Of a stretch of 64,000 nt of DNA, positions 18,156 to 25,814 are shown one piece after another. Numbering within the stretch: the stretch's first letter is position 1; every line of letters starts with the position of its first letter. The notes under the pieces are model-generated. The model made no database searches and had not been told where the DNA came from. It saw nothing but the letters and a program-made list of their open reading frames with translations. This DNA is from Tessaracoccus flavescens (GTDB lineage Bacteria; Actinomycetota; Actinomycetes; Propionibacteriales; Propionibacteriaceae): positions 2,790,001 through 2,854,000 of the forward strand of contig NZ_CP019607.1 of assembly GCF_001998865.1 (NCBI RefSeq), in the 5' to 3' direction. The translations under genes were made by a program, and so were the position numbers.

Positions 18156-19400
18156 CTAGCCGGTGCCGCCCTGCAGGAAGCCGAGCTCCTCAAGTGCATC
18201 GAGGGTCGAACCGACGCCGTCCTCCGCCCTGCACTGCCTGCCGATCTCCGCCGCCCGGTCGTCGTAGACCCCGCTGGTCAGGTCGTCGAGCAGGCCCGCG
18301 AGCCGGCGCGCGGTCAGGCGGGACATGCGCACGGATGCAGGCCCGACGCCGAGGCTGTGGATCCTGGCTGCGTGGTAGGGCTGGTCGACGCCGAAGGGCG
18401 CGGCGACGGACGGGACTCCCGAGCGGAGCGCGGCGAACGTGGTCCCGGCGCCGCCGTGGTGCACGATGCCCGACATCCTGGGCAAAAGCGACGAGTGGGG
18501 GACCGGTCCGGTGGCGAAGGTCAGCTCGTCGATTCGGCCCGGCGCCCAGCCTCCGAGCGCGGGCGTGACGATTCTTGTCCCACTGCGCATGGCGGCCTCG
18601 CGGATCAGGTCGAGGTCTCGCGCCTCGAGGCCGTGGCCCATGCTGCCGAACCCGACGTAGACGGCGTCTCCGTCGGCCAAGAACTCCTCCAGGTCGTCGG
18701 GCAGGGGGGCGGTCTCGTCGTCGACGATGGTGCCGCTCTGTCTGGCGGAGGCCGGCCAGTCGGGTGCCGGGGGGACGAGGATCGGGCTGGCCGCGATGAT
18801 CGCGGGCAGGTCGAGCGCGTTTCGCGGGCTGAGCCTGTGTCCTGCCTGGCCGGCGAGGGAAGGGCCGAGGATGGCGGTGACGGGCCGGCTGAGCCGTTCG
18901 ATGGTCTCCCAGCTCAGGTCGATGCCCGGTCGGTTGAGCCAGTCCCACGGGCTGTAAAAGTGCCCGAAGTAGTGGCTCTCGCGGTGTGCGGTCGGGAGTT
19001 GGCCGGAGAACAGGAGGGTGCCGACGCGCCGTCCGGTCGCCTCGATGGCCGGGCCGAGGGATACGGTCAGCGACGACGTCAGCACTGAGTCGTGGTCCTC
19101 GAGCGCGCGCAGCGTGGCGTCTGCGATGGCGGGGGCGAGGCGCTTCATCCACCGCTGCAGCATCCACCCCTGGGTGACGAGCAGGTGGGCGAGCGGCCGG
19201 GTGAGGCGGTTCTTCGCCAGGCCGAGCGAGTCATCGATCCGCCCCTCGATGCCGATGAACCCTGCTCCGTGGCTCCGGACGAGGGGGCCGTACTCCTCGA
19301 CGGCCAGCACGCTCGACGGGGTGCCTGCCCGGGTCGCGGCGCCGGCGAGGACGGCGGCGGGCTGGACGTCGCCGCGCGACCCGATGGCGATGATGAGCAT
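18156..19400 (-). CDS. glycosyltransferase, GT1/UGT type
   Basis: 414 aa GT-B fold. It begins MLIIAIGSRGDVQP (acceptor domain, as in sterol and macrolide glucosyltransferases) and carries the donor-site motif HHGGAGTTFAALRSGVP plus APFGVDQPYHA. The substrate cannot be told from sequence; lipids, sterol-like or polyketide acceptors are usual. The 3' end abuts the IS1182-like element at the CTAG stop. Confidence 0.88.
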   Translation of the reverse strand: MLIIAIGSRGDVQPAAVLAGAATRAGTPSSVLAVEEYGPLVRSHGAGFIGIEGRIDDSLGLAKNRLTRPLAHLLVTQGWMLQRWMKRLAPAIADATLRALEDHDSVLTSSLTVSLGPAIEATGRRVGTLLFSGQLPTAHRESHYFGHFYSPWDWLNRPGIDLSWETIERLSRPVTAILGPSLAGQAGHRLSPRNALDLPAIIAASPILVPPAPDWPASARQSGTIVDDETAPLPDDLEEFLADGDAVYVGFGSMGHGLEARDLDLIREAAMRSGTRIVTPALGGWAPGRIDELTFATGPVPHSSLLPRMSGIVHHGGAGTTFAALRSGVPSVAAPFGVDQPYHAARIHSLGVGPASVRMSRLTARRLAGLLDDLTSGVYDDRAAEIGRQCRAEDGVGSTLDALEELGFLQGGTG

Positions 19401-19941
19401 GGGGGTGAGCCTACCGATCGCGAGTCGTGAGTGGAGTTGAGGGCGTTGTCATGACGCTAACTCAGAAGACGCTCGGCGACGTGCTCAAGATCGGCCTGAC
19501 GGCTGAGGCTTTGGGGCTGGCCACGGAGCGACCTAGCGTGGGCAGGCCGAGACGTTGCAGCGCATCCTCGATCGCGTCTTCGTTTGACCTTGGGTTGACC
19601 GAGGAGCAGAAGGCACGCTTCCCGAGGGCGCTCACGGATGCGCTGACGGCAGAGGGTCTGATCGAGCGAGAAGGAAGCGGGGCCGCATCGCCCACCTGTT
19701 TGAGGTGGGGGCTTACCCCGCTTCCCTAGACACGTTACCCGGTAACGCACAGATAGAACAGGACGGTCTTGGGATGGATCCGCAGTAGGCGAGCGGCCTC
19801 GGCGGTGCTCATCTCGTTGGTGGTGTCGGACATCGTTCTTGGGCGCCTTCCCAACCGAGCTTGTCGCACGTGTGTTGCATGACTCGCAGACGGTTTCGCT
19901 GTCGGGAGGCGTTACGTTAAGTCAGATCATCTTTGACCCGG
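19401..19941. other. gene-poor stretch with hairpins and an HTH remnant
   Basis: The only sizeable ORF (19427-19729, +) has no family features and irregular composition. Two hairpins stand out: CCCACCT-gtttg-AGGTGGG at 19691-19709 and CGTTACC-c-GGTAACG at 19734-19748. A short minus-strand HTH fragment follows. It looks like decayed sequence. Confidence 0.5.
19735..19833 (-). pseudogene. excisionase-like HTH fragment (32 codons)
   Basis: The ORF MSDTTNEMSTAEAARLLRIHPKTVLFYL then ends after CVTG. STAEAARLL.I...TV resembles the first half of a MerR/excisionase-type winged HTH. The other half is absent, and the stop overlaps the 15-bp palindrome. Confidence 0.45.
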
Positions 19942-20023
19942 TGCCGAAGAAGGGACTTGAACCCTCACGCCCGAAGGCACAGGAACCTAAATCCTGCGTG
20001 TCTGCCAATTCCACCACTTCGGC
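19942..20023 (-). tRNA. tRNA-Leu (anticodon UAG)
   Basis: 82 nt with acceptor GCCGAAG/CTTCGGC, a class II variable arm, T-loop TTCAAGT and anticodon loop TTTAGGT giving UAG. CCA is not encoded. Confidence 0.95.
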
Positions 20024-20105
20024 CCGCCCCGATGGGGCCTCGCCATTCTAGGGCCACGACCGTGCGACCCGGCCAACCAGCCGACGCGCGTCCGCCGAAA
20101 CTTAA

Positions 20106-20167
20106 TCAACCAGATGGTTGACAAGAGCCCGTGGAGGGCGCAGGCTTGTATTCAACCAATCGGTTGA
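20106..20167 (+). promoter_or_regulatory. paired inverted-repeat operators before the ArsR gene
   Basis: Two palindromes of the same motif stand 30 bp apart: TCAACCA-ga-TGGTTGA (20106-20121) and TCAACC-aatc-GGTTGA (20152-20167), the second 10 bp before ATG 20178. A TTGACA box (20118-20123) overlaps the left one. This fits autoregulation by the encoded ArsR-type repressor; -10 placement is uncertain. Confidence 0.7.
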
Positions 20168-20177
20168 GAAGGAAGTC

Positions 20178-20540
20178 ATGGCGGACGAACTGTCGAAGGT
20201 CTTCGCGGCGCTGGCAGACCCGACCCGGCGCGACATCGTCGCCCGGCTCGCAGCGGGCGACGCGACCGTCGGCGAGCTCGCCGAGCCTTACGACGTCACC
20301 GTCCAGGCCGTCTCGAAGCATCTCAAGGTGCTCGAGGGGGCAGGGCTCGTCACGCGGGGCAGGGACGCGCAACGCCGTCCCGTCCACCTCGAGGCCAACG
20401 TGTTCGACCTCATGACGAAGTGGATCGAGCGCTACCGACGCGAGGCCGAGGCCCGCTACAGCCGTCTCGCCGACGTCCTCGCCGAACTCAACGATGCCCC
20501 CGGTGAGGCCGGGGGACTCCAGGAAGGAGCGGTGTCATGA
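20178..20540 (+). CDS. ArsR-family winged-helix repressor
   Basis: 120 aa with the ArsR HTH: VFAALADPTRRDIVARLAAG, VGELAEPYDVTVQAVSKHLKVLEGAGLV. No metal-binding Cys cluster is seen, so it belongs to the SdpR-like group usually paired with an SRPBCC/AHSA1 gene. That partner directly follows (4-bp overlap) but is broken. ATG 20178 rather than the GTG at 20118, because the operators occupy the region between. Confidence 0.9.
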   Translation: MADELSKVFAALADPTRRDIVARLAAGDATVGELAEPYDVTVQAVSKHLKVLEGAGLVTRGRDAQRRPVHLEANVFDLMTKWIERYRREAEARYSRLADVLAELNDAPGEAGGLQEGAVS

Positions 20541-20886
20541 GCACCACCACGCGCTATCCCCAGGCATCGAATGGGACGCCCGCGACGGCGGAAGCTGGCG
20601 CTACATCCACAGGCGCGGCGACGAGGAGTACGGCTTCCGTGGCTGCTTCCACACCGTCCGCGAGGACCGCATCGTCCAGACCTTCACCTGGGAGGGCATG
20701 CCCGACGCCGTCTCGCTGGAGACGCTGCGCTTCGAGGACCTCGGTGACGGCACCACGCGGCTGATCGGCGAGTCGCTGTGCGACAGCTTCGAGGCCCGCG
20801 ACGGCTGGCTCGCCTCCGGGATGGAGACCGGCGTGCAGGAGGGCTACGACAAGCTCGAGGCGCTGCTCGCCGAGGATCAGGGCTGA
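20537..20886 (+). pseudogene. SRPBCC/AHSA1 domain protein, truncated and frameshifted
   Basis: The ATG start (MSTTTRYP) is in one frame. The recognisable domain (WDARDGGSWRYIH, EEYGFRGCFHTVREDRIVQT, GMETGVQEGYDKLEALL) is in another. Relative to family members about 40-50 residues are missing between the two. Deletion plus frameshift leaves no plausible functional product. Confidence 0.8.
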
Positions 20887-20893
20887 GCCGGGG

Positions 20894-21455
20894 TCAGCTG
20901 CGGACCAGCTTGTAGTGCAGGCGCACCACCGTGCGGCGCCAGAGCCTCAGCACGTGGTTGGTCCGCAGCACCCCCTCGCCGTCGAGATAGAGGTGGAACG
21001 ACTCGTGCAGCGGCACCCGCGCCGCGAAGTGACGCCCGCCGAAACGCACGAGGACGTAGGCGCCGTCCTCACCGAAGCCGCCAGGGGGCGAGTCCAGCAA
21101 AGGAGACGCGAGACGAGTTCTCCTGCGGGCCAGAACAGCGGGCTCCATTCGGCCCACACATCCAGGTGCCACCGCGAGGTGTGCTCGTAGAAGTCCTGCA
21201 CCGGCGCCAGCAACCGCGAGACGTCGAGGCCCGGCCCGTCGAGCGCCTCCATGGCCGGAATCAGGCCGGCGTCAGACCCACCGAGCACCGCCGTCCCGCC
21301 GATCCGCTCGGCCCATTCGGCGATCCATGCCTGGTCGTCGACGTGGCTGGTGCGGCTCGTGGGGCGTCGAGCCAGGCGTGTTCCCCGTCCAGGTCGACGG
21401 GTCGTCCGACGATCCGCCACCACCGGCGGGTCAGGGGATCCAGGGACAACCTCAC
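20894..21455 (-). pseudogene. fragmented conserved actinobacterial protein in three frames
   Basis: Reading minus: frame A (GTG 21455) MRLSLDPLTRRWWRIVGRPV; frame B WIAEWAERIGGTAVLGG...LDVWAEWSPLFWPAGELVSRLL; frame C GEDGAYVLVRFGGRHFAARV to the TGA at 20894. The pieces are collinear and each has clean codon bias. At least two frameshifts and perhaps an internal deletion broke one gene of unknown function. Its GTG overlaps the yigZ stop, so it was the third gene of the bcp operon. Confidence 0.75.
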
Positions 21456-22123
21456 GCGGAGACCCGTCCGACGTCGGTCCACCGCTGGTCGACCGGGACG
21501 GCGGAGAGGCTGCCCGCGGAGAGGCCGGCGAGCGCGGTGTCGAGTTCGCCGACCGAGTTGGAGGGGACGGCGACCCGGATGTGGGCGCGATCCGACCACT
21601 CCACACCGTCCACGACGAGGGCGGTCCCTGACAGGAGCACGAGGCCGCGCAGCTGGTCCTCGATCGCCCCGGCCGACGCGAAGTCGACGTCGATGCGCAG
21701 GATCGTGTTGAGCCGGACCTCGCGGAGGCCTGTGGCGTCCATCGCCTGGGCGACGGCGTCGGTGTAGGCGCGCACGAGGCCGCCCGCCCCGAGCTTGACG
21801 CCCCCGAAGTAGCGGGTGACGACGGCGACGACATCGGTGAGGCCGCCTCGTTGCAGCGCCGTCAGCATGGGGATCCCTGCGGTTCCGGCCGGCTCCCCGT
21901 CGTCGGAGCTTCGGGCTGTGCGGCCGTCGGGCCCGAGGATGAAGGCGGAACAGTGGTGGCGCGCGTCGAACAGGGTGGAGCGCCGCTCCTCGATGACGGC
22001 GCGGGCCTCGTCCTCGCTCCTGACGCGTCGGATGCGGGTCAGGAAGCGCGAGCGGCGGATCTCCAGCTCGACGTCCGCCCCGGCTCCAGGGGCGGCGTCA
22101 ATGGTGAGGAACCGGTCAGACAC
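21452..22123 (-). CDS. IMPACT/YigZ family protein
   Basis: 223 aa with the family hallmarks DGEPAGTAGIPML and VVTRYFGGVKLGAGGLVRAY. YigZ-type proteins are linked to translation control or peptidase regulation, without a firm mechanism. It overlaps bcp by 8 bp. Confidence 0.92.
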   Translation of the reverse strand: MSDRFLTIDAAPGAGADVELEIRRSRFLTRIRRVRSEDEARAVIEERRSTLFDARHHCSAFILGPDGRTARSSDDGEPAGTAGIPMLTALQRGGLTDVVAVVTRYFGGVKLGAGGLVRAYTDAVAQAMDATGLREVRLNTILRIDVDFASAGAIEDQLRGLVLLSGTALVVDGVEWSDRAHIRVAVPSNSVGELDTALAGLSAGSLSAVPVDQRWTDVGRVSA

Positions 22124-22595
22124 CGAGCTCGCGGCGGAGCTTCGCCACGTGGCCGGTCGCCTTGACGTTGTACTGGGCCACGCGGACGGTTCCGACGCCC
22201 TCGGCGTCGACGTCGATCACGAAGGTGGAGCGGAGCACGCCCTCGATCTCCTTGCCGTAGAGCTTGCGGGGACCGTATGCGCCGTAGGCGTTCAGGACGT
22301 CCTTGTCAGGATCGGCGAGCAGGGTGAAGCCGATGCTGGAGTGCTCGGTGAACTTCGCCAGCTTCTCCACGGGGTCGGGGGAGCAGCCGAGCACCTGGAA
22401 GCCGGCCTCCTGGAACGCGGGCAGCGCCTCTGAGAAGTCGACGGCCTGGGTGGTGCAGCCCGGCGTCATCGCGGCCGGGTAGAAGTAGAGGATGACGGTG
22501 CGGCCTGCGAAGTCCGCGAGCGAGACATCCTTGCCGTCCTGATCGGGCAGCGTGAAGGCGGGCGCGGTGGAACCGGTCGTCAGTCGTGCAGTCAT
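22116..22595 (-). CDS. bcp: thioredoxin-dependent peroxiredoxin (Bcp/PrxQ)
   Basis: 159 aa. It reduces H2O2 and organic peroxides. The peroxidatic cysteine is C47 in PAAMTPGCTTQA, with a second Cys (C71, GCSPDP) that may resolve the disulfide. It leads the bcp-yigZ-(broken gene) operon. Confidence 0.94.
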   Translation of the reverse strand: MTARLTTGSTAPAFTLPDQDGKDVSLADFAGRTVILYFYPAAMTPGCTTQAVDFSEALPAFQEAGFQVLGCSPDPVEKLAKFTEHSSIGFTLLADPDKDVLNAYGAYGPRKLYGKEIEGVLRSTFVIDVDAEGVGTVRVAQYNVKATGHVAKLRRELGV

Positions 22596-22699
22596 GGGGG
22601 CAAGTGTATCGGTGGTGGAACCGCTGGTAGTGCGGGGTTGCTGGCGTGAACTGGCGGGGGTGAATAGGCTGGGGGCACGAGAGTTCGAAGGAGATTGCC

Positions 22700-23023
22700 A
22701 TGGGCAACCGATCCGTGGAGCAGATCCGCGCCGACCTTGCGGCCAACCGGGCGAAGCTGTCCGAAGCCACCGCAGACCTGGTCGAATCCATGAAGCCTGC
22801 CAACCTCGCCCGGGAGGGCGTCGAGCAGGTCAAGCAGTTCGTGAAGACCGAGTTCGAGTCTGTCACAGCGCCGCTGCGCGACGAGGACGGCGGGTGGGAT
22901 CTCAACAAGCTCCTCATCGTCGGCGGAGCGGTGCTCGGCGTGATCGCCTTCGCAGTGACGCTCAACTCCGTCGCCAACCGGCGCGTACTGACGACGGCCC
23001 AGCGCCGGGCCCTCGAGAAGTGA
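22700..23023 (+). CDS. DUF3618 membrane-anchored small protein
   Basis: 107 aa. It opens with RSVEQIRADLAANRAKLSEATADLVE (DUF3618 helix) and has one C-terminal membrane helix (LLIVGGAVLGVIAFAVTL). RBS GAAGGAG precedes ATG 22700. It overlaps the GroES-like gene by 4 bp. Confidence 0.85.
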   Translation: MGNRSVEQIRADLAANRAKLSEATADLVESMKPANLAREGVEQVKQFVKTEFESVTAPLRDEDGGWDLNKLLIVGGAVLGVIAFAVTLNSVANRRVLTTAQRRALEK

Positions 23024-23343
23024 GTGACGCTGGCCTGCCCATCCGGATGCTGCACGACCGCGTCCTGGTCGACGTGGACGCCGCCGCGGGCGAGCGCAGG
23101 TCCTCGAGCGGCATCCTGATCCCGGCGACCGTCCAGATGGGACGACGTCTCACCTGGGCGAAGGTGGTCGCGATCGGCCCGAATGTGCGGGCCGTCGAGG
23201 CCGACGACCGGGTCCTCTTCGACCCGGAGGAGCGCGCAGAGGTCGAGCTCCAGGCGAAGACCTACGTGCTGCTTCGGGAGCGCGACATCCATGCCGTGGC
23301 GTCTGACAACGTGGCAGACACCGGAACCGGCCTGTACCTGTAG
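23020..23343 (+). CDS. GroES-like co-chaperonin family protein
   Basis: 107 aa from GTG 23020. The Cpn10 fold is suggested by RMLHDRVLVDVD, SSSGILIPATVQ, AKVVAIGPNVRAVEADDRVLF and VLLRERDIHAV. No groEL is beside it, so this may be the extra actinobacterial GroES-like protein rather than the main GroES. Confidence 0.85.
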   Translation: MSDAGLPIRMLHDRVLVDVDAAAGERRSSSGILIPATVQMGRRLTWAKVVAIGPNVRAVEADDRVLFDPEERAEVELQAKTYVLLRERDIHAVASDNVADTGTGLYL

Positions 23344-23355
23344 GAGGAACCAGAA

Positions 23356-24255
23356 GTGGGCGACGTCGTCGTAGTCGGATCCCTGAACGTCGATCTGCAC
23401 CTGTTGCTGCAGCGTCACATCCTTCCCGGAGAGACGCTGCTCGCCGGCGGCGGAACCTTCTCTCCGGGCGGCAAGGGCGCGAACCAGGCCTGCGCCGCCG
23501 CGCTCGCCGGTGCGGACACCGTCATGGCTGGAGCCATCGGTGACGACGCCGCCAGCTCGGTCGCGACGACCCGGCTCGAGGACGCCGGGGTCGACCTCTC
23601 GCACGTGCAGCAGGTGGCGGGCCCGACCGGCCTGGCCGTCGTGAGCGTGGATGCGGAGGGGGAGAACACCGTCGTCGTTGTCCCGGGCGCCAACGCTGAG
23701 GTGACGCCAACCATGGTGGAGGGCTGGGCCGACGTCATCGCAGCCGCGTCGGTGGTCGTGCTCCAGGGCGAGATCTCCGCCGAGAGCAACCTCGCAGCCG
23801 CACGCCTGGCCACGGGCCGGCTCGTGGTGAACCTCGCCCCGGTGATCGAGGTCGATCCGTCCGTGCTGCTGGGCGCTGACCCGCTCGTCGTCAACGAGCA
23901 CGAGGGCGCGGCCGCGCTCGTCCAACTGGGCGGCGCCGAGCTGACCGAGCCGCGGGAGATCGTGGCCGGGCTGAGGGCCGCAGGTGTGGCGACGGTCGTC
24001 ATGACGGTCGGCTCGGCCGGATCGCTTGTCGCCGAGGGGGAGTCGGTCACCGAGGTGCCGTCCCCGAAGGTCAGGGCGGTCGACACCGTCGGCGCAGGCG
24101 ACGCGTTCTGCGGCGCCCTTTCCGCGCGTCTGGCGGCCGGGGACGCGCTTCTCGACGCCGCGGCCTACGCCAGCCGGTTCGCGGCCTACACGGTCCAGTA
24201 CGAGGGCGCCCAGGCCTCCTACCCGGCGGTCGGTACCGAGCTGCCCCAGGTGTGA
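23356..24255 (+). CDS. rbsK: ribokinase (PfkB family)
   Basis: 299 aa. It phosphorylates ribose or a related sugar. Motifs are VVGSLNVDLHL, SPGGKGANQA (sugar site) and DTVGAGDAFCGAL (catalytic Asp and anion hole). GTG 23356 with GGAGGAACC upstream. It is followed by a strong terminator. No ribose transporter adjoins. Confidence 0.9.
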   Translation: MGDVVVVGSLNVDLHLLLQRHILPGETLLAGGGTFSPGGKGANQACAAALAGADTVMAGAIGDDAASSVATTRLEDAGVDLSHVQQVAGPTGLAVVSVDAEGENTVVVVPGANAEVTPTMVEGWADVIAAASVVVLQGEISAESNLAAARLATGRLVVNLAPVIEVDPSVLLGADPLVVNEHEGAAALVQLGGAELTEPREIVAGLRAAGVATVVMTVGSAGSLVAEGESVTEVPSPKVRAVDTVGAGDAFCGALSARLAAGDALLDAAAYASRFAAYTVQYEGAQASYPAVGTELPQV

Positions 24256-24286
24256 CCGCGTGACCCGGCGATGCCGGGAATGGCAC

Positions 24287-24312
24287 AGGCCCCGACGTGG
24301 TCGTCGGGGCCT
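24287..24312. terminator. intrinsic terminator between rbsK and tRNA-Lys
   Basis: AGGCCCCGACG-TGGT-CGTCGGGGCCT is an 11-bp perfect stem with a 4-nt loop. It lies between the convergent rbsK and tRNA-Lys and could serve both. The U tract is weak, as usual in high-GC genomes. Confidence 0.8.
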
Positions 24313-24319
24313 TGCTTCG

Positions 24320-24392
<73 letters not shown>

Positions 24393-24439
24393 GCGCGAGA
24401 GATAACTTTAGAGTGCTCTCGTGCCGCTTGTCCAATCGT

Positions 24440-25809
24440 CGAGTTGACTCACGCTAGATGCCCGCGTAGGTCGATTCGTTGACTCATCTCAACATGCCCG
24501 CGTAGCGGCACGCTACGAGGATGGAGTTGACGATGGCCCAGCGCAAAGCGATCACCACGGCCCAGGCGAAGGCATGGACGAAGGCGACCAAGGCGGAGAA
24601 GGCCGCGATTCTGGACGCGGTGGTCCAGGTCACCGGCTGGCATCGCGATCATGCCCGCAAGATGCTGCGCCGCGCCGCGACCGGTCAGATGCCCGGGCCC
24701 CGCAAACCCCGAGAGGCGATCAGGCGCTACGACACACACGTCACCGAAGCATTGGTGCGGTGCTGGGCCATGCTCGACGGGATCGCCTCGAAACGTCTCG
24801 CAGCCGCCTTGCCACGGTTGCTGGCCGCGCTGGAACGCCTCGACCGACTCGACATGAGCGTCGAGGTCCGTGACCAGCTCCTGGCCATGTCACCGGCCAC
24901 CATGGACCGGCACCTGCAGCCCTACCGCACCGGACTGATCGCTGCCAAAGGCATCGCCCACACCAAACCCGGCTCGTTGTTGAAGTCCTCGATTCCGCTC
25001 AAGACCTGGGCCGAGTGGAACGACACCGAACCCGGGTTCATCGAGATCGACCTGGTCGGCCACGAAGGCGGCGACAACAACGGCACCTTCCACTACAGCC
25101 TCAACGCCACCGACATCGCCACCGGCTGGACCGAAACCTGCACCGTGCGCTCCAAAGGCGAACGCATCGTCGCCGCTGGCCTCGACCAACTCATCGGCCG
25201 GTTCCCGTTCCTGATCCTGGGAATCCACTCCGACAACGGATCCGAGTTCATCAACCACCACCTCTCCCGCTACTGCAACCTGCGCCAGATCACCTTCACC
25301 CGCGGCCGGCCCTCCCACTCCAACGACCAAGCCCACATCGAGCAAAAGAACTGGTCGATCGTGCGCCGCGCCGTCGGCTACTGGCGCTACGACACCGCCC
25401 GCGAACTTGACCTCCTCAACCACCTCTGGCCCGCCTGGAACACCCGAAACAACCTGCTGATGCCCAGCCAGAAACTGATCTCGAAAACCCGCACCGGCGC
25501 GAAAGTCACCAAACGCCACGACACCGCCACCACACCAGCCGACCGGCTCCTTCGCGACCACCCCGACACGCTCACCCCAGCCGAGCACGCTGCCCTCCAC
25601 GACCGCCTCGACACCGTCGACCCCATCGAACTCGGCGACCAGATCGCTGTGATCCAAGGCAACCTGCTCGACCTCGCCAAACGCCGCGGAGCCGTCCAGC
25701 GACGCGCGAAACGCAACCACGTCTACCTCTCCCGCACCAAAATCACGCGGGCATCTTCAGATGAGGCAACGACTCAAACCAAGCGGGCATCTTGACATGA
25801 GGCAACGGG
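24440..25809 (+). mobile_element. insertion sequence, rve-type transposase, doubled end motifs
   Basis: Each end carries two copies of a ~25-bp motif ending ATGCCCGC: left outer from 24443, left inner from 24478, right inner 25745-25770 and right outer 25781-25806 inverted. ATCGT flanks it at 24435-24439 and 25810-25814, a likely 5-bp target duplication. I cannot assign the family with certainty; the size and doubled ends recall the IS1202/ISNCY group. Confidence 0.8.
24533..25795 (+). CDS. rve-domain (DDE) transposase
   Basis: About 420 aa. An N-terminal HTH-like region (TGWHRDHARKMLRRA) is followed by an integrase-type catalytic core with Asp in EIDLVGHEGG, Asp in HSDNGSEFINHH, and Glu in SNDQAHIEQKNW. 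GGAG 6 nt upstream favours ATG 24533 over ATG 24521. It is intact and paralogous to the next element's transposase. Confidence 0.88.
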   Translation: MAQRKAITTAQAKAWTKATKAEKAAILDAVVQVTGWHRDHARKMLRRAATGQMPGPRKPREAIRRYDTHVTEALVRCWAMLDGIASKRLAAALPRLLAALERLDRLDMSVEVRDQLLAMSPATMDRHLQPYRTGLIAAKGIAHTKPGSLLKSSIPLKTWAEWNDTEPGFIEIDLVGHEGGDNNGTFHYSLNATDIATGWTETCTVRSKGERIVAAGLDQLIGRFPFLILGIHSDNGSEFINHHLSRYCNLRQITFTRGRPSHSNDQAHIEQKNWSIVRRAVGYWRYDTARELDLLNHLWPAWNTRNNLLMPSQKLISKTRTGAKVTKRHDTATTPADRLLRDHPDTLTPAEHAALHDRLDTVDPIELGDQIAVIQGNLLDLAKRRGAVQRRAKRNHVYLSRTKITRASSDEATTQTKRAS

Positions 25810-25814
25810 ATCGT

